Source: Variovorax gracilis
GTDB taxonomy: Bacteria > Pseudomonadota > Gammaproteobacteria > Burkholderiales > Burkholderiaceae_C
NCBI RefSeq assembly: GCF_030317115.1
Contig: NZ_JASZYF010000001.1
Coordinates: 310,001-374,000 of the forward strand
Length of the DNA stretch: 64,000 nucleotides
Reading direction: 5' to 3'
Part shown: one piece after another, positions 26,810-35,771 of the stretch
Position numbering within the stretch: the stretch's first letter is position 1
Layout of the letters: the number at the start of each line of letters is the position of its first letter
Translations under genes and position numbers: made by a program
Notes under the pieces: model-generated
Told to the model about the DNA's origin: nothing
The model's input: only the letters and a program-made list of their open reading frames with translations
Databases searched by the model: none

Positions 26810-28135
26810 TCAGCCGTTCTTCGCGGCGAGCGTCAAGCGCTCGCCGATGCTCTTGCCGGCCCGGATGGCGTAGTTGGTGCCTCGGTCTTCCGGGTAGATC
26901 TGGGCCATCGAGCAGACGTGGAAACCGCTCTTGGGGCCGTCCTCACCCGGAATCAGGCTGCTGTAGTTCTTCTCGACCACCGGCTGCGACCAGCGGGCGC
27001 GCCAGAGGTGATGCGCCTGGATCCACTTGCGCTCCATGGCGGGGAACATGGTCTTGAGGAAGGGAAGCGCGAATTCCAGGAAGTCGTCGGCACCCATCGC
27101 GTACAGGGGCTCCGTGTGCGGCAGGTACTTCGAGAGGTAGACGATATGCTTGCCGCCGTAGGTTTCGGCCCGCTCGAAATTGGTGTGCTCGATCACGCCC
27201 ACGAAGGGGAAGCTGGGGTCGTTGACGTTCAGCCAATAGGTCTTCGACAGCGGCCTGTCGAGTTCGAGCACCAGGCACACGTTGCCGATGTACTGGATGC
27301 GTTCAAGGCTCTTGATGTAGTCACCGGACGCCCAGCCGCGCACCATGTCCGCGACCAACGGCAAGGCAGGCGTGGCAATGACGCGATCAGAGGTGACTTC
27401 GCCGCGCGGCGTGGTCGCGACCCAGCGCTCGCCGAGCGGTTCGATCTTCGAGACCGGCGTATTGAGTTCGATGCGGCCGCCCAGTTCCCTCACCCGGTTG
27501 GCCAGGGCCTCGGCCAGCGCCACGAAGCCTCCCTTGAAATACGCCAGGCGTTCTTCACCGCCCTTGCCGCGGCTGCCGCCGCGCAGCTTGAGCTTGTTCC
27601 AGAACCAGACGGCCGACACCTGCTCGGCGTAAGGGCCGAATTTCCCCTTGAGCAACGGCTGCCAGACGACGCGGTAGACATTCTCTCCACCGAGCTCGCG
27701 CAGCCAGTCCTGCGCGGTCTTGTTCTCCAGCGCCTTCCAGTCCTTCACCTGGCGGGCGCGCAATGCCAGCAGGCCGAGGCGGATCCGGTCGACAAAGCTC
27801 AAGGGCTTGAAGTTCAGCAGATCCCAGGGCGTGGACAGCTTGAAGAAATTGTTCGCGTAGTAGACGCCCGTGTTGGTCGGGTTGACCTCGACGCGCTCGT
27901 TCAGGCCGAGTTCATCGATCAGCCCCATCACTTCCAGGTCGTTGGTGAACCAGTGGTGATAGAAGCGGTCCAGGTTTTCGCCGCCGACTTCGAAGGCCGC
28001 GGCCAACCCTCCCACCTCGGCTTCGGCCTCGAGAATCGTGACATCGAATCCCTTCTTGACCAGCTCATAGGCGGCCGTCAGCCCGGTAAAGCCGGCGCCG
28101 ACGATCGTCACCTGCGTCGTGTGAGACAAACTCAT
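26810..28135 (-). CDS. FAD-dependent oxidoreductase (protoporphyrinogen oxidase / amine oxidase fold)
   Basis: A 441-residue FAD enzyme. The N-terminus has VGAGFTGLTAAYEL near residues 12-25 and then VGGLAAAFEVGG, the double FAD signature of the HemY/amine oxidase/UDP-galactopyranose mutase group. The C-terminal FAD motif is altered (GTNYAIRAGKSIGERL). It is closest in style to NAD(P)/FAD oxidoreductases found in glycan gene clusters, not to true HemY. Its start overlaps the stop of the LPG-synthase-type gene upstream by ATGA, and the GT-C gene follows 6 bases downstream. An oxidation, isomerisation or desaturation of a lipid-linked sugar or the lipid itself is the natural guess. Confidence 0.83.
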   Translation of the reverse strand: MSLSHTTQVTIVGAGFTGLTAAYELVKKGFDVTILEAEAEVGGLAAAFEVGGENLDRFYHHWFTNDLEVMGLIDELGLNERVEVNPTNTGVYYANNFFKLSTPWDLLNFKPLSFVDRIRLGLLALRARQVKDWKALENKTAQDWLRELGGENVYRVVWQPLLKGKFGPYAEQVSAVWFWNKLKLRGGSRGKGGEERLAYFKGGFVALAEALANRVRELGGRIELNTPVSKIEPLGERWVATTPRGEVTSDRVIATPALPLVADMVRGWASGDYIKSLERIQYIGNVCLVLELDRPLSKTYWLNVNDPSFPFVGVIEHTNFERAETYGGKHIVYLSKYLPHTEPLYAMGADDFLEFALPFLKTMFPAMERKWIQAHHLWRARWSQPVVEKNYSSLIPGEDGPKSGFHVCSMAQIYPEDRGTNYAIRAGKSIGERLTLAAKNG

Positions 28136-29127
28136 GAGGAAACTGCTTTCAATTTCTCTTGCTGCTGATGGACTGGAAACACCAGCAAGTAAAGGCCACC
28201 CACGAGGGTCGGCGGAAGCCAGAGCAACGCATGGACGAGCAGCGCATAGGCGGTCGCAACCGCCGGGTCGTTGCCGAGCGTCGTCATCGCATGCACGGTG
28301 AAGAAATCGAAGGTGCCGATGTAGCCCGGGGTGCTGGGAATCAGCGTCGCCAGTGTCCCCACGGGCAATGCAAGCCAACCGCCCAGTGGCGCTGAAAGCG
28401 CGGGCAATGCCAGGGCGGCGAACCAGAAGACGCAACCCTCGGCCAGCCAGGCCAGCATGGACCAGAGGACCAGCTTGAGCATGGTGCCTCCCTGCGCCAG
28501 ATGGTTCAGCGTGTTCAAGCTCTTGTTGATCTCGTCGAACAGCTTTTGCCCGAAACCGGGCGCGATGCGAACCACCAGGCGTCCCATGGCCAGCACGAGA
28601 GGCGTGAAGAAGCGCGGGAACAGAAGCACGAACAGGATGGCGAGTGCAGCGGCGATCAAGGCCGCGCTGCCGATTCCCGCAAAGTGCTTCGTGTCCAGGC
28701 CGAACAGCGCGACGGCCACGCCCAGGAGCACCAGCACCATCAGCAAGTCCAGCAGGCGCTCGACGAACAGCGTTGCCACGACGACACCGGAAGTCGTGCC
28801 CAGCTTGCCGTTGAATGCAAACGCGCGAATCGCATCTCCCGCCCTGAAAGGCAGCACGTTGTTGGCCGCGAAGCTCGCCAGCAACGGGCCGGCGCAACGC
28901 CGCCATGTCAAACCCGGGCTGTCGCGCTCCAGCATCGAGCGCCAGCGCTCGATCCTGCATGAATAGCCGACGGCAAAAGCCGCGACCGCAGCAGTCACCC
29001 AGGCGAAGTTGGCGCCGTCGAACGCCCGCCTGATTTCTTCAAGGCTGATCTGGCGAAGAATCAGCCAAAGAAACAGTGCCGCGAGACCGATGCCCAGCAG
29101 CAATCGCAATGACTTCTTGGCCGTCAT
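28132..29127 (-). CDS. LPG synthase-type transmembrane protein (UPF0104/AglD-like)
   Basis: A 331-residue polytopic membrane protein of the lysylphosphatidylglycerol synthase transmembrane family, without the aminoacyl-transferase domain. The family motif appears as SCRIERWRSML near residue 48 and then FAANNVLPFRAGDAIRAFAF near 77-96; STPGYIGTFDFF near 275 is also conserved. Relatives are flippase-like or glycosyltransferase-associated proteins in cell-envelope clusters. The gene overlaps both neighbours by four bases, which strongly implies a single functional unit with the GT2 and FAD proteins. Movement of the lipid-linked intermediate across the membrane is a plausible role, not a proven one. 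Confidence 0.85.
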   Translation of the reverse strand: MTAKKSLRLLLGIGLAALFLWLILRQISLEEIRRAFDGANFAWVTAAVAAFAVGYSCRIERWRSMLERDSPGLTWRRCAGPLLASFAANNVLPFRAGDAIRAFAFNGKLGTTSGVVVATLFVERLLDLLMVLVLLGVAVALFGLDTKHFAGIGSAALIAAALAILFVLLFPRFFTPLVLAMGRLVVRIAPGFGQKLFDEINKSLNTLNHLAQGGTMLKLVLWSMLAWLAEGCVFWFAALALPALSAPLGGWLALPVGTLATLIPSTPGYIGTFDFFTVHAMTTLGNDPAVATAYALLVHALLWLPPTLVGGLYLLVFPVHQQQEKLKAVSS

Positions 29128-30131
29128 CGATTGACAACAACAGGGCTTCGAGACATGGCCGGACCGGCCTTCTCGAACCCGAAGTATTCCTGGACCACGT
29201 ACAGCGGCCTGTTCTTGATTTCGTTGTAGATGCGGCCGACGTATTCGCCAAGGACACCGACGCATATTAACTGGACGCCGCCCATGAAGAGCACCGCGAT
29301 CATCAAGGCAGTCCAACCCTCCACCCACACGCTGGTGAACAGGCGCAGGACCAGCGCATAGATGATGCCGAGCAGCGAGATGGAGGCGCAGAGCATGCCG
29401 AGGGCCACCGACATCTGCAGAGGCTTCGTCGAGAAGGACAGGATGCCGTCCGTCGCAAAGCGCAGCATCTTGGTCAGGGGGTATTTGCTCTCCCCCGCGA
29501 ACCGCTCGGCGCGCCGGTAGGGCAGCGCGATCTGCTTGAAGCCGACCCAGCTCACCATGCCGCGCACGAAGCGGTCGCGCTCGGGCATGGCGCGAAGCGT
29601 ATCCACGACGTCGCGGCTCATCAGGCGAAAGTCGCCCGTGTCCAGCGGGATCGCCACATCGGAAAGCTGGTTGAGCAGGCGGTAGAAGCCCCGAGCCGTC
29701 GCCAGCTTGAAGGCGGACTCGCCGGGACGCTCCGTGCGGGTGCCGTAGACCACGTCGTAGCCCTCACGCCACTTGGCGATCATCTGGTGGACGACTTCGG
29801 GCGGGTCCTGGAGGTCGGCGTCGATGAGCACGACCGCGTCGCCGTTGGCGGCGTCGATGCCGGCCGTGACCGCGATCTGGTGACCGAAATTGCGCGCAAA
29901 GCCGATGAGCTTGATCCGGGGATCTTCGGCGGCAAATTCCTTCAGGCGCTCGCGTGTCCTGTCGCGGCTGCCGTCATCGACGAAGATCAGTTCGACTTCC
30001 AGATCCTGCAACTGGGCGCAGAAGGCCTTGATGCGCTTCATCGTCTCGCCGATGACCTCTTCCTCGTTGTAGCAAGGGATGACGACGGACAGCAACTGCG
30101 AGTCCCTCGGCGATTCGGAAGCTGGATCCAT
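29124..30131 (-). CDS. GT2 polyprenyl-phosphate glycosyltransferase (GtrB/DPM1-like)
   Basis: A 335-residue family 2 glycosyltransferase with two C-terminal helices, the layout of GtrB and dolichyl-phosphate mannose synthase-like enzymes. VVIPCYNEEEVI near residues 16-27 is the nucleotide-binding entry, DADLQDPPE near 104-112 holds the metal-binding DxD, and GDFRLMSRD follows near 167. Such enzymes load a hexose from UDP- or GDP-sugar onto undecaprenyl phosphate at the cytoplasmic face. The start at 30131 was preferred over an upstream one at 30269 because the homology begins after it. First gene of the four-gene unit. Confidence 0.88.
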   Translation of the reverse strand: MDPASESPRDSQLLSVVIPCYNEEEVIGETMKRIKAFCAQLQDLEVELIFVDDGSRDRTRERLKEFAAEDPRIKLIGFARNFGHQIAVTAGIDAANGDAVVLIDADLQDPPEVVHQMIAKWREGYDVVYGTRTERPGESAFKLATARGFYRLLNQLSDVAIPLDTGDFRLMSRDVVDTLRAMPERDRFVRGMVSWVGFKQIALPYRRAERFAGESKYPLTKMLRFATDGILSFSTKPLQMSVALGMLCASISLLGIIYALVLRLFTSVWVEGWTALMIAVLFMGGVQLICVGVLGEYVGRIYNEIKNRPLYVVQEYFGFEKAGPAMSRSPVVVNR

Positions 30132-30534
30132 CGATGAGCCCTCAACACGAAACGAAGCGGAAGACCGGTGGCCGAGCTGACGGCTTCTCCTCGTCCGGTC
30201 AACAGTTTCCCGGGCGATCGTAGTCGCCCCCGGGGTCATTCGCGTGGCGTCGAAGCTGACTTTTTCCATGGCATCCGCCCCTGAGGGGTTCGTTGGAGAA
30301 CGTCGTAGACCTGTTACCAGACCCTACGAATGCCAAACTCTAACACTATGTTCTTACATGTAAACACATTTCGTCAGGGTCAACCCGAACGGGATATGCC
30401 CAAGCTCTTCTTGCAAGAGCCGGGCCTGGCCGCGCGCCCCGAGATTGGCTTGGCCATCGAACGGTGCGCATCCGACGAGATAGGCCGAAGGGACAGCACG
30501 GCGCCGTTGCAAAGGCGACACGCGGCGCCCCCGC
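30132..30534. other. intergenic leader region between the GT2 operon and guaA
   Basis: About 400 bases without a convincing gene. They hold a candidate promoter for the GT2 operon (30337-30364), a conspicuously AT-rich patch around 30340-30372 and a 6-bp hairpin at 30404-30420 (GCTCTT / AAGAGC, no T-tract). The open frame 30330-30584 has no coding character and runs into the 3' end of guaA. Confidence 0.5.
30337..30364 (-). promoter_or_regulatory. candidate promoter of the GT2 operon with overlapping palindrome
   Basis: Reading the minus strand, TTTACA (5 of 6 to the -35 consensus) and TAGAGT (4 of 6 to the -10) are 16 bases apart, and would start a leader of about 200 bases. The perfect 10-bp palindrome TTACATGTAA (30354-30363) overlaps the -35, which suggests regulation by a dimeric protein. 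Confidence 0.35.
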
Positions 30535-32145
30535 TCACTCCCACTCGATGGTCGCCGGCGGCTTGCTGCTCACGTCGTAGGTGACGCGATTGATGCCCCG
30601 CACCTCGTTGATGATGCGCCCCGAAACCTTCTTGAGCAGTGCATAGGGCAGCTCGGCCCAGTCAGCCGTCATGAAGTCGCTGGTCTGCACGGCACGCAGC
30701 GCCACGACGTAGTCGTAGGTGCGGCCATCGCCCATCACGCCGACGCTCTTGACCGGCAGGAACACTGTGAAAGCCTGGCTCGTGAGGTCGTACCAGCTCT
30801 TGCCCGTGGCCGGGTCGATGAAATTGCGCAGTTCCTCGATGAAGATGGCATCGGCGCGGCGCAGCAGGTCGGCGTAGTCCTTCTTCACCTCGCCGAGGAT
30901 CCGGACGCCCAGGCCGGGGCCGGGGAACGGATGGCGATACACCATCTCGGGCGGCAGGCCGAGCGCGACACCGAGTTCGCGCACTTCGTCCTTGAACAGG
31001 TCGCGCAATGGCTCCAGCAGCTTCAGGCCCAATTGCTCGGGCAGGCCGCCGACGTTGTGGTGACTCTTGATCGTGACGGCCTTCTTGCTCTTGGCCCCCC
31101 CGGACTCGATCACGTCCGGATAGATGGTTCCCTGTGCCAGCCACTTGGCGCCCTTGGCGCCCGCGCTCGTGAGCTTGGCCGCTTCCTGCTTGAACACGGT
31201 GACGAACTCGCCGCCGATGATCTTGCGCTTGGCCTCGGGGTCGCTCACCCCGGCCAGCTTGCCGAGGAAAAGCTCGCTCGCATCGACGCGGATCACCTTG
31301 GCGTGCAGCTTGCCGACGAACATGTCCATGACCATGTCGCCTTCGTTCAAGCGCAACAGGCCGTGGTCGACGAAGACGCATGTGAGCTGGTCACCGATGG
31401 CGCGATGGATCAGCGCGGCCGCCACAGACGAATCCACTCCGCCCGAGAGGCCAAGGATCACTTCCTCGTCGCCCACTTGCTTCCGAATCGCCTCGACAGC
31501 TTCGGCGATGTGGTCGCGCATGACCCAATCAGGCCGGGCGCCGCAGATACCCAGCACGAAGCGATCGAGGATCGCCTTGCCCTGCTGCGTGTGCGTGACT
31601 TCGGGGTGGAACTGCACGGCGTAGAAATGCCGGTCCTCGTCGGCCATGCCGGCGATCGGACAGCTCTCGGTCGACGCCATGAGCTTGAAACCGGGCGGGA
31701 GCTCGGTGACCTTGTCGCCGTGGCTCATCCAGACGTTGAGCATGCCGTGCCCGTCGTCGGTGGTGAAGTCGGCAATGTCCTTGAGCAGTTCGGTGTGGCC
31801 GCGCGCACGGACGGCCGCAGAGCCGAACTCGCGCTTGTGGCCGCCTTCGACCTTGCCGCCCAATTGGTGCGCCATGGTCTGCATGCCATAGCAGATGCCC
31901 AGGACCGGCACGCCGAGTTCGAACACCGCCTGCGGCGCCTTGTCCGTCGTGTCTTCGTAGACGCTGGCGTGGCTGCCGGAAAGGATGACGCCCTTCAGGC
32001 TGCCGTCCTTCGCGTAGTCGCGAATCCAATCGTCCGTGACGTCGCAGGGATGCACCTCGCTGAGCACGTGCGCCTCGCGCACGCGTCGCGCGATGAGCTG
32101 GGTGACTTGCGAGCCGAAATCGAGAATCAGGATCTTCTGGTGCAT
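30535..32145 (-). CDS. guaA: GMP synthase (glutamine-hydrolysing)
   Basis: A full-length 536-residue GMP synthetase, which amidates XMP to GMP with ATP and glutamine-derived ammonia. The N-terminal class I amidotransferase has the nucleophile Cys85 in GICYGMQ and the His180/Glu182 pair in FHPE. The ATP pyrophosphatase domain has the P-loop SGGVDSS at 234-240, and the C-terminal dimerisation domain ends in the conserved PPATIEWE. It follows guaB on the same strand with 141 bases between, which contain a hairpin repeat, so the two may be expressed together or separately. Confidence 0.98.
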   Translation of the reverse strand: MHQKILILDFGSQVTQLIARRVREAHVLSEVHPCDVTDDWIRDYAKDGSLKGVILSGSHASVYEDTTDKAPQAVFELGVPVLGICYGMQTMAHQLGGKVEGGHKREFGSAAVRARGHTELLKDIADFTTDDGHGMLNVWMSHGDKVTELPPGFKLMASTESCPIAGMADEDRHFYAVQFHPEVTHTQQGKAILDRFVLGICGARPDWVMRDHIAEAVEAIRKQVGDEEVILGLSGGVDSSVAAALIHRAIGDQLTCVFVDHGLLRLNEGDMVMDMFVGKLHAKVIRVDASELFLGKLAGVSDPEAKRKIIGGEFVTVFKQEAAKLTSAGAKGAKWLAQGTIYPDVIESGGAKSKKAVTIKSHHNVGGLPEQLGLKLLEPLRDLFKDEVRELGVALGLPPEMVYRHPFPGPGLGVRILGEVKKDYADLLRRADAIFIEELRNFIDPATGKSWYDLTSQAFTVFLPVKSVGVMGDGRTYDYVVALRAVQTSDFMTADWAELPYALLKKVSGRIINEVRGINRVTYDVSSKPPATIEWE

Positions 32146-32193
32146 ATGAAAAAGGCGAAATGAGTGCCAAGTCCCCTGCGCGCTCCTTCGGGA

Positions 32194-32245
32194 AACACCG
32201 CGGACCGGCTTCGCCGGCCCGCCGGTGTTGCCCCCTGCAAGGGGG
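32194..32245. repeat. hairpin-rich intergenic repeat element
   Basis: Between guaB and guaA lie two adjacent inverted repeats: AACACCG...CGGTGTT (32194-32229) enclosing an inner GCCGG stem, and CCCCC-TGCAA-GGGGG (32231-32245). The composition resembles dispersed palindromic intergenic elements that I know from Comamonadaceae genomes. Only one copy is in this window, so the repeat status is inferred. Confidence 0.45.
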
Positions 32246-32286
32246 TTGGCGAAGCGACACGAAGTGCGCGCAGCCTGGGGGTGTGC

Positions 32287-33756
32287 TTATTCAGCGCGGT
32301 AGTTGGGCGCTTCCTTGGTGATCTGCACGTCGTGCACGTGGCTCTCGCGAATGCCGGCGGTGGTGATCTCGACGAACTCGGCCTTGTTCTTCATGTCCTC
32401 GATCGTGGCGCAGCCGCAGTAGCCCATGCTGGCACGCAAGCCGCCGGACATCTGGTAGACGATCGACACCATCGAGCCCTTGTAGGGCACGCGACCTTCG
32501 ATGCCCTCAGGCACGAGCTTGTCGGCGTTGGGATTGCCGGTGCTGGATTCCTGGAAGTAGCGGTCCGCGCTGCCCTGCTGCATGGCGCCGATGGAGCCCA
32601 TGCCACGGTAGCTCTTGTAGCTGCGCCCCTGGAACAGCACGATCTCGCCCGGCGCCTCTTCGGTGCCGGCGAACATGCCGCCCATCATCACGGTGCTCGC
32701 GCCCGCGGCGATGGCCTTCGCGATGTCGCCCGAGTAGCGGATGCCGCCGTCGGCGATGAGCGGAATGCCCGTGCCCTGGAGCGCCGTCGCGACGTTGTCC
32801 ACCGCCATGATCTGGGGCACGCCCACGCCGGCCACGATGCGGGTGGTGCAGATGGAGCCGGGGCCGATGCCGACCTTGACCGCGTCGGCCCCCGCGTCGG
32901 CGAGTGCCCGGGCGGCGTCGCCGGTGGCGATGTTGCCGCCGATCACGTCGACCTGCGGGTAGTTCTTCTTGACCCAGCGAACGCGTTCGATCACCCCGGC
33001 GCTGTGGCCGTGGGCGGTGTCGACGACGATGGCGTCGACGCCGGCCTTCACGAGTGCTTCCACGCGCTCTTCAGTGCCCTCGCCCACACCGACGGCTGCG
33101 CCGCAACGCAGGCGGCCGCTGGCATCTCGCGCGGCATTCGGGAAGCTGGTCTGCTTGGTAATGTCCTTGACGGTGATCAGGCCCTTGAGCTCCCAGGCCT
33201 CGTTGATCACGAGCAGGCGTTCGAGCTTGTGCTTGTTGAGCAATGCCTTCGCGTCCGCCAGCGTGGTGCCGTCCGGCACGGTGATGAGCTTGTCGCGCCG
33301 CGTCATGATCTCGCTCACCGGCACGTCGTAGCGGCTTTCGAAGCGCAGGTCGCGGCCCGTGACGATGCCGACCACCTTGCCGGCGTCGCACACCGGAAAT
33401 CCCGATATGCCGAGCTGATCGGACAGTGCCATCACCTGGCGCACCGTGTGCGTCGGGGTGATCACCACCGGGTCGCGCAGCACGCCGGACTCGTAGCGCT
33501 TCACCTTGGCGACTTGAGCGGCCTGTTCGGCGGCAGTGAAGTTCTTGTGCACGATGCCGATGCCGCCTTCCTGCGCGATGGCGATCGCGAGGCGCGCTTC
33601 GGTCACGGTGTCCATCGCCGCAGAGACGAGCGGCAGGTTCAGCGTGATGTTTCGGGAGAGCCGGGTGGCGAGGGAGGTGTCCTTGGGGAGGACCTGGGAG
33701 AACGCTGGCACCAGCAACACGTCGTCGAAGGTGAGCGCTTTGCCGAGAAGGCGCAT
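32287..33756 (-). CDS. guaB: IMP dehydrogenase
   Basis: A full-length 489-residue IMP dehydrogenase, which converts IMP to XMP with NAD+ in the first committed step of GMP synthesis. The catalytic barrel is interrupted by two CBS domains at about residues 95-205, which bind purine nucleotides and regulate the enzyme. The catalytic Cys303 lies in [11 protein letters not shown] and the flap sequence is typical (YRGMGS). An open extension to 33999 exists, but the conserved N-terminus [15 protein letters not shown] begins at 33756. It is divergent from the DUF4124 gene. Confidence 0.97.
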   Translation of the reverse strand: MRLLGKALTFDDVLLVPAFSQVLPKDTSLATRLSRNITLNLPLVSAAMDTVTEARLAIAIAQEGGIGIVHKNFTAAEQAAQVAKVKRYESGVLRDPVVITPTHTVRQVMALSDQLGISGFPVCDAGKVVGIVTGRDLRFESRYDVPVSEIMTRRDKLITVPDGTTLADAKALLNKHKLERLLVINEAWELKGLITVKDITKQTSFPNAARDASGRLRCGAAVGVGEGTEERVEALVKAGVDAIVVDTAHGHSAGVIERVRWVKKNYPQVDVIGGNIATGDAARALADAGADAVKVGIGPGSICTTRIVAGVGVPQIMAVDNVATALQGTGIPLIADGGIRYSGDIAKAIAAGASTVMMGGMFAGTEEAPGEIVLFQGRSYKSYRGMGSIGAMQQGSADRYFQESSTGNPNADKLVPEGIEGRVPYKGSMVSIVYQMSGGLRASMGYCGCATIEDMKNKAEFVEITTAGIRESHVHDVQITKEAPNYRAE

Positions 33757-33869
33757 GGGTGAAGCTCCAAAAGACGGATTGTAACGATGGCTCGACATCC
33801 AATCTGGCGAAGGGATTTGAGCTTTCCCGCACGCATTCGGGCTCGAACGCCCCGGAATCCCGGCAGAAC

Positions 33870-33901
33870 GTTGCAAAAATGCCAGAGACAAAGTTGCAAA
33901 A
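33870..33901. promoter_or_regulatory. direct repeat in the guaB / DUF4124 intergenic region
   Basis: The 9-base sequence GTTGCAAAA occurs twice, at 33870-33878 and 33893-33901, exactly 23 bases apart, in the region between the divergent guaB and DUF4124 genes. This spacing is near two helical turns. It could be a regulator site for either gene. No known consensus was recognised. Confidence 0.25.
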
Positions 33902-33927
33902 CGTAAGGCAGCGCTAAACTGCCGGCC

Positions 33928-34437
33928 ATGAAATTCGCGCATCTGCTCGTCATCGGGTCGGTCTTCATGCTGCCGTTGGGCGCGCACGCCCAGTGGCAAT
34001 GGATCGACAAGGACAACAAGAAAGTGTTCAGCGACCAGGCGCCGCCGCCCGACATCCCGGAGAAGAACATTCTTCGGAAGCCCGGGACGCCCGGCAAGCG
34101 ACTGAATTTCAGCACGCCTCCCGCGCCGGCGGAAGCGGCGCCGGCACCGGAGCCCGCCGTCGGCGGCGCCAAGCCCTCAGGCGTCGACAAGGATCTCACC
34201 GAAAAAGCGAAGAAGGTCGAGGACGCCGAAAAGGCCAAGCAGGCCGCCGAGGCACAGAAGATGGCACAGGCGAAGGCCGAGAACTGCAATCGGGCGCGCC
34301 AGGGCAAGGCGACCATGGACAGCGGCATCCGGGTGGCCCGCGTCAATGGCCAGGGCGAGCGCGAGATCATGGACGACAACGCGCGTGCCGCGGAGCAACG
34401 GCGCCTGCAATCGGTGATCGACTCCGACTGCAGGTAA
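33928..34437 (+). CDS. DUF4124 domain-containing exported protein
   Basis: A 169-residue exported protein. Residues 1-22 are a signal peptide cleaved after AHA, followed by the DUF4124 domain ([22 protein letters not shown], residues about 23-46), a short beta-rich module of unknown role found in many Burkholderiales envelope proteins. The rest is a Pro/Ala linker, then a strongly charged helical segment rich in Lys, Ala and Glu (about 87-115) that may form a coiled coil. It is divergent from guaB. No function can be assigned. Confidence 0.85.
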   Translation: MKFAHLLVIGSVFMLPLGAHAQWQWIDKDNKKVFSDQAPPPDIPEKNILRKPGTPGKRLNFSTPPAPAEAAPAPEPAVGGAKPSGVDKDLTEKAKKVEDAEKAKQAAEAQKMAQAKAENCNRARQGKATMDSGIRVARVNGQGEREIMDDNARAAEQRRLQSVIDSDCR

Positions 34438-34443
34438 GGCGCT

Positions 34444-34776
34444 CTAGTACCCCGCCTTGCCGCCCTTGCGCCGGCGCGCAAACAATCCCGTCCCGCGCGC
34501 GCCCTGCTGCCGGAATCGCTCGCGCCTCGCGACCTTGGGATCGACGGTGAGCGCTCGGCACAACTCGACCCTGTCGAGGTCGGCAAGCACCCGATCCCAT
34601 TCGACCGCGCGGCCCCACACACCCGGCACGAGAGACTGCCAGTCGAGTTGCGGAAAGCTGGCGCCGAGTCTGCTGGACATCACCGCATCTCGCGCCGTCG
34701 CACCTTCCGGCACCGACACGACCTGCTCGAACACCTCACGTTGCGCCGGCGAATACGCCACTGTGACTTGCAGCAT
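34444..34776 (-). CDS. rnfH: RnfH family ubiquitin-like protein
   Basis: A 110-residue member of the RnfH (YfjF) family with a beta-grasp fold. Motifs fitting the family are VTVAYSPAQREV near the N-terminus, VWGRAV near residue 51 and the ending of the core LTVDPKVARRERFR near 72-85. It ends in a basic tail (RRRKGGKAGY). Its start overlaps the stop of ratA by one base, the arrangement usual in proteobacteria where ratA and rnfH (ratB) pair beside smpB. The biochemical role is not established. Confidence 0.9.
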   Translation of the reverse strand: MLQVTVAYSPAQREVFEQVVSVPEGATARDAVMSSRLGASFPQLDWQSLVPGVWGRAVEWDRVLADLDRVELCRALTVDPKVARRERFRQQGARGTGLFARRRKGGKAGY

Positions 34777-35222
34777 CAGGAGGTGCCGTAGATGTGCTCG
34801 GCGCGCTTCACGAAAGCCTCGACCAGATTGGAGGCAACCTTGTCGAACACGGGCCCCACCAGCGCCTGCAGCGCGAAGTTGCTGAAGCCGTAGCTGAGGT
34901 TCAACTCGACGCGGCACGCGCGCTCGCCCTCCTCTCCCACGGGCGTGAACTTCCAGACGCCGTCAAGATTGGAGAAGGGCCCGTCCACCAGCTTCAGATG
35001 CACCTCACGGCCAGGCACGTGGGTGTTGCGGGTGGTGAAGCTCTGGTGAAAACCGCTGAAGGCGAGACCGACTTCGGCGGTCATGCCGAGTCCGTCCTGC
35101 TCGATGACTTTCGAGCGGTCACACCACGGCAGAAACTCGGGATACTTCGCTACGTCGGTGACGAGGGCGTACATCTCTTCGGCGCTGTACCAGATCAGAA
35201 CGGACTTGTGGACTGTTTTCAT
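34776..35222 (-). CDS. ratA: RatA/Coq10-type START-domain protein
   Basis: A 148-residue polyketide cyclase/START-like protein. MKTVHKSVLIWYSAEEMYALVTDV and YPEFLPWC near residue 28 are diagnostic of the RatA/Coq10 family. In E. coli RatA has been reported to hinder 70S ribosome assembly, while Coq10 homologues bind ubiquinone and support respiration. It is divergent from smpB (62 bases between), the widely conserved setting. I read it as a housekeeping gene, not as a mobile toxin. Confidence 0.92.
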   Translation of the reverse strand: MKTVHKSVLIWYSAEEMYALVTDVAKYPEFLPWCDRSKVIEQDGLGMTAEVGLAFSGFHQSFTTRNTHVPGREVHLKLVDGPFSNLDGVWKFTPVGEEGERACRVELNLSYGFSNFALQALVGPVFDKVASNLVEAFVKRAEHIYGTS

Positions 35223-35284
35223 AGAATCGGCACCGCGTGCGCGACGGATTGTATTGAAGCCATGCAGCCCTCACCTGACACACC

Positions 35285-35761
35285 ATGGCCACAAAAAAAC
35301 AAGACACCTCCTCCCGGATCGCGGACAACAAGAAAGCCGCGTACAACTACTTCTTCGAGGAGCGCTTCGAGGCGGGCATGGTGCTCGAAGGCTGGGAGGT
35401 CAAGTCGCTGCGCGAAGGCAAGGTCCAGCTGACCGACGGCTACGTCGTGATCCGCGACGGCGAGCTTTACGTGATCGGTTGCCAGATCAACCCCTTGCGC
35501 TCTGCATCGACGCATGTCAATCCCGACTCCGTGCGCACCAAGAAGCTGCTGCTGCACAAGGAGCAGATCCGCCGCCTGATCGGCAAGGTCGAGCAAAAAG
35601 GCTATACGCTCATACCGCTCAACCTCCACTGGAAGGCGGGCAAGGTCAAATGCGAGATCGCACTGGCCAAGGGCAAGGCCGAGCACGACAAGCGCGACAC
35701 CATCAAGGATCGCGAAGGCAAGCGTGAAGTCGAGCGGGCCATGAAGAGTCGCAGCCGCTAA
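35285..35761 (+). CDS. smpB: SsrA-binding protein SmpB
   Basis: A 158-residue SmpB, the partner of tmRNA in rescuing stalled ribosomes. It has [12 protein letters not shown] near residues 11-22, the conserved [14 protein letters not shown] near 37-50, and the basic C-terminal tail ([17 protein letters not shown]) that enters the ribosomal mRNA channel. It is divergent from ratA, the usual arrangement. The tmRNA gene itself is not in the window. Confidence 0.97.
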   Translation: MATKKQDTSSRIADNKKAAYNYFFEERFEAGMVLEGWEVKSLREGKVQLTDGYVVIRDGELYVIGCQINPLRSASTHVNPDSVRTKKLLLHKEQIRRLIGKVEQKGYTLIPLNLHWKAGKVKCEIALAKGKAEHDKRDTIKDREGKREVERAMKSRSR

Positions 35762-35771
35762 AGGACCATCG

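Noticed and set aside
28136..28960. N-terminal extension of the FAD oxidoreductase frame
   Set aside because: The frame runs through the LPG-synthase-type gene. The family homology begins at 28135, where the ATGA overlap also places the start.
30330..30584. 84-codon frame upstream of guaA
   Set aside because: No ribosome site, no motif, and it overlaps the guaA 3' end and the GT2 promoter region.
34444..35222. ratA/rnfH as a toxin-antitoxin system
   Set aside because: The pair is a conserved housekeeping neighbour of smpB in proteobacteria. Despite the older ratA/ratB naming, nothing here points to a mobile toxin module.
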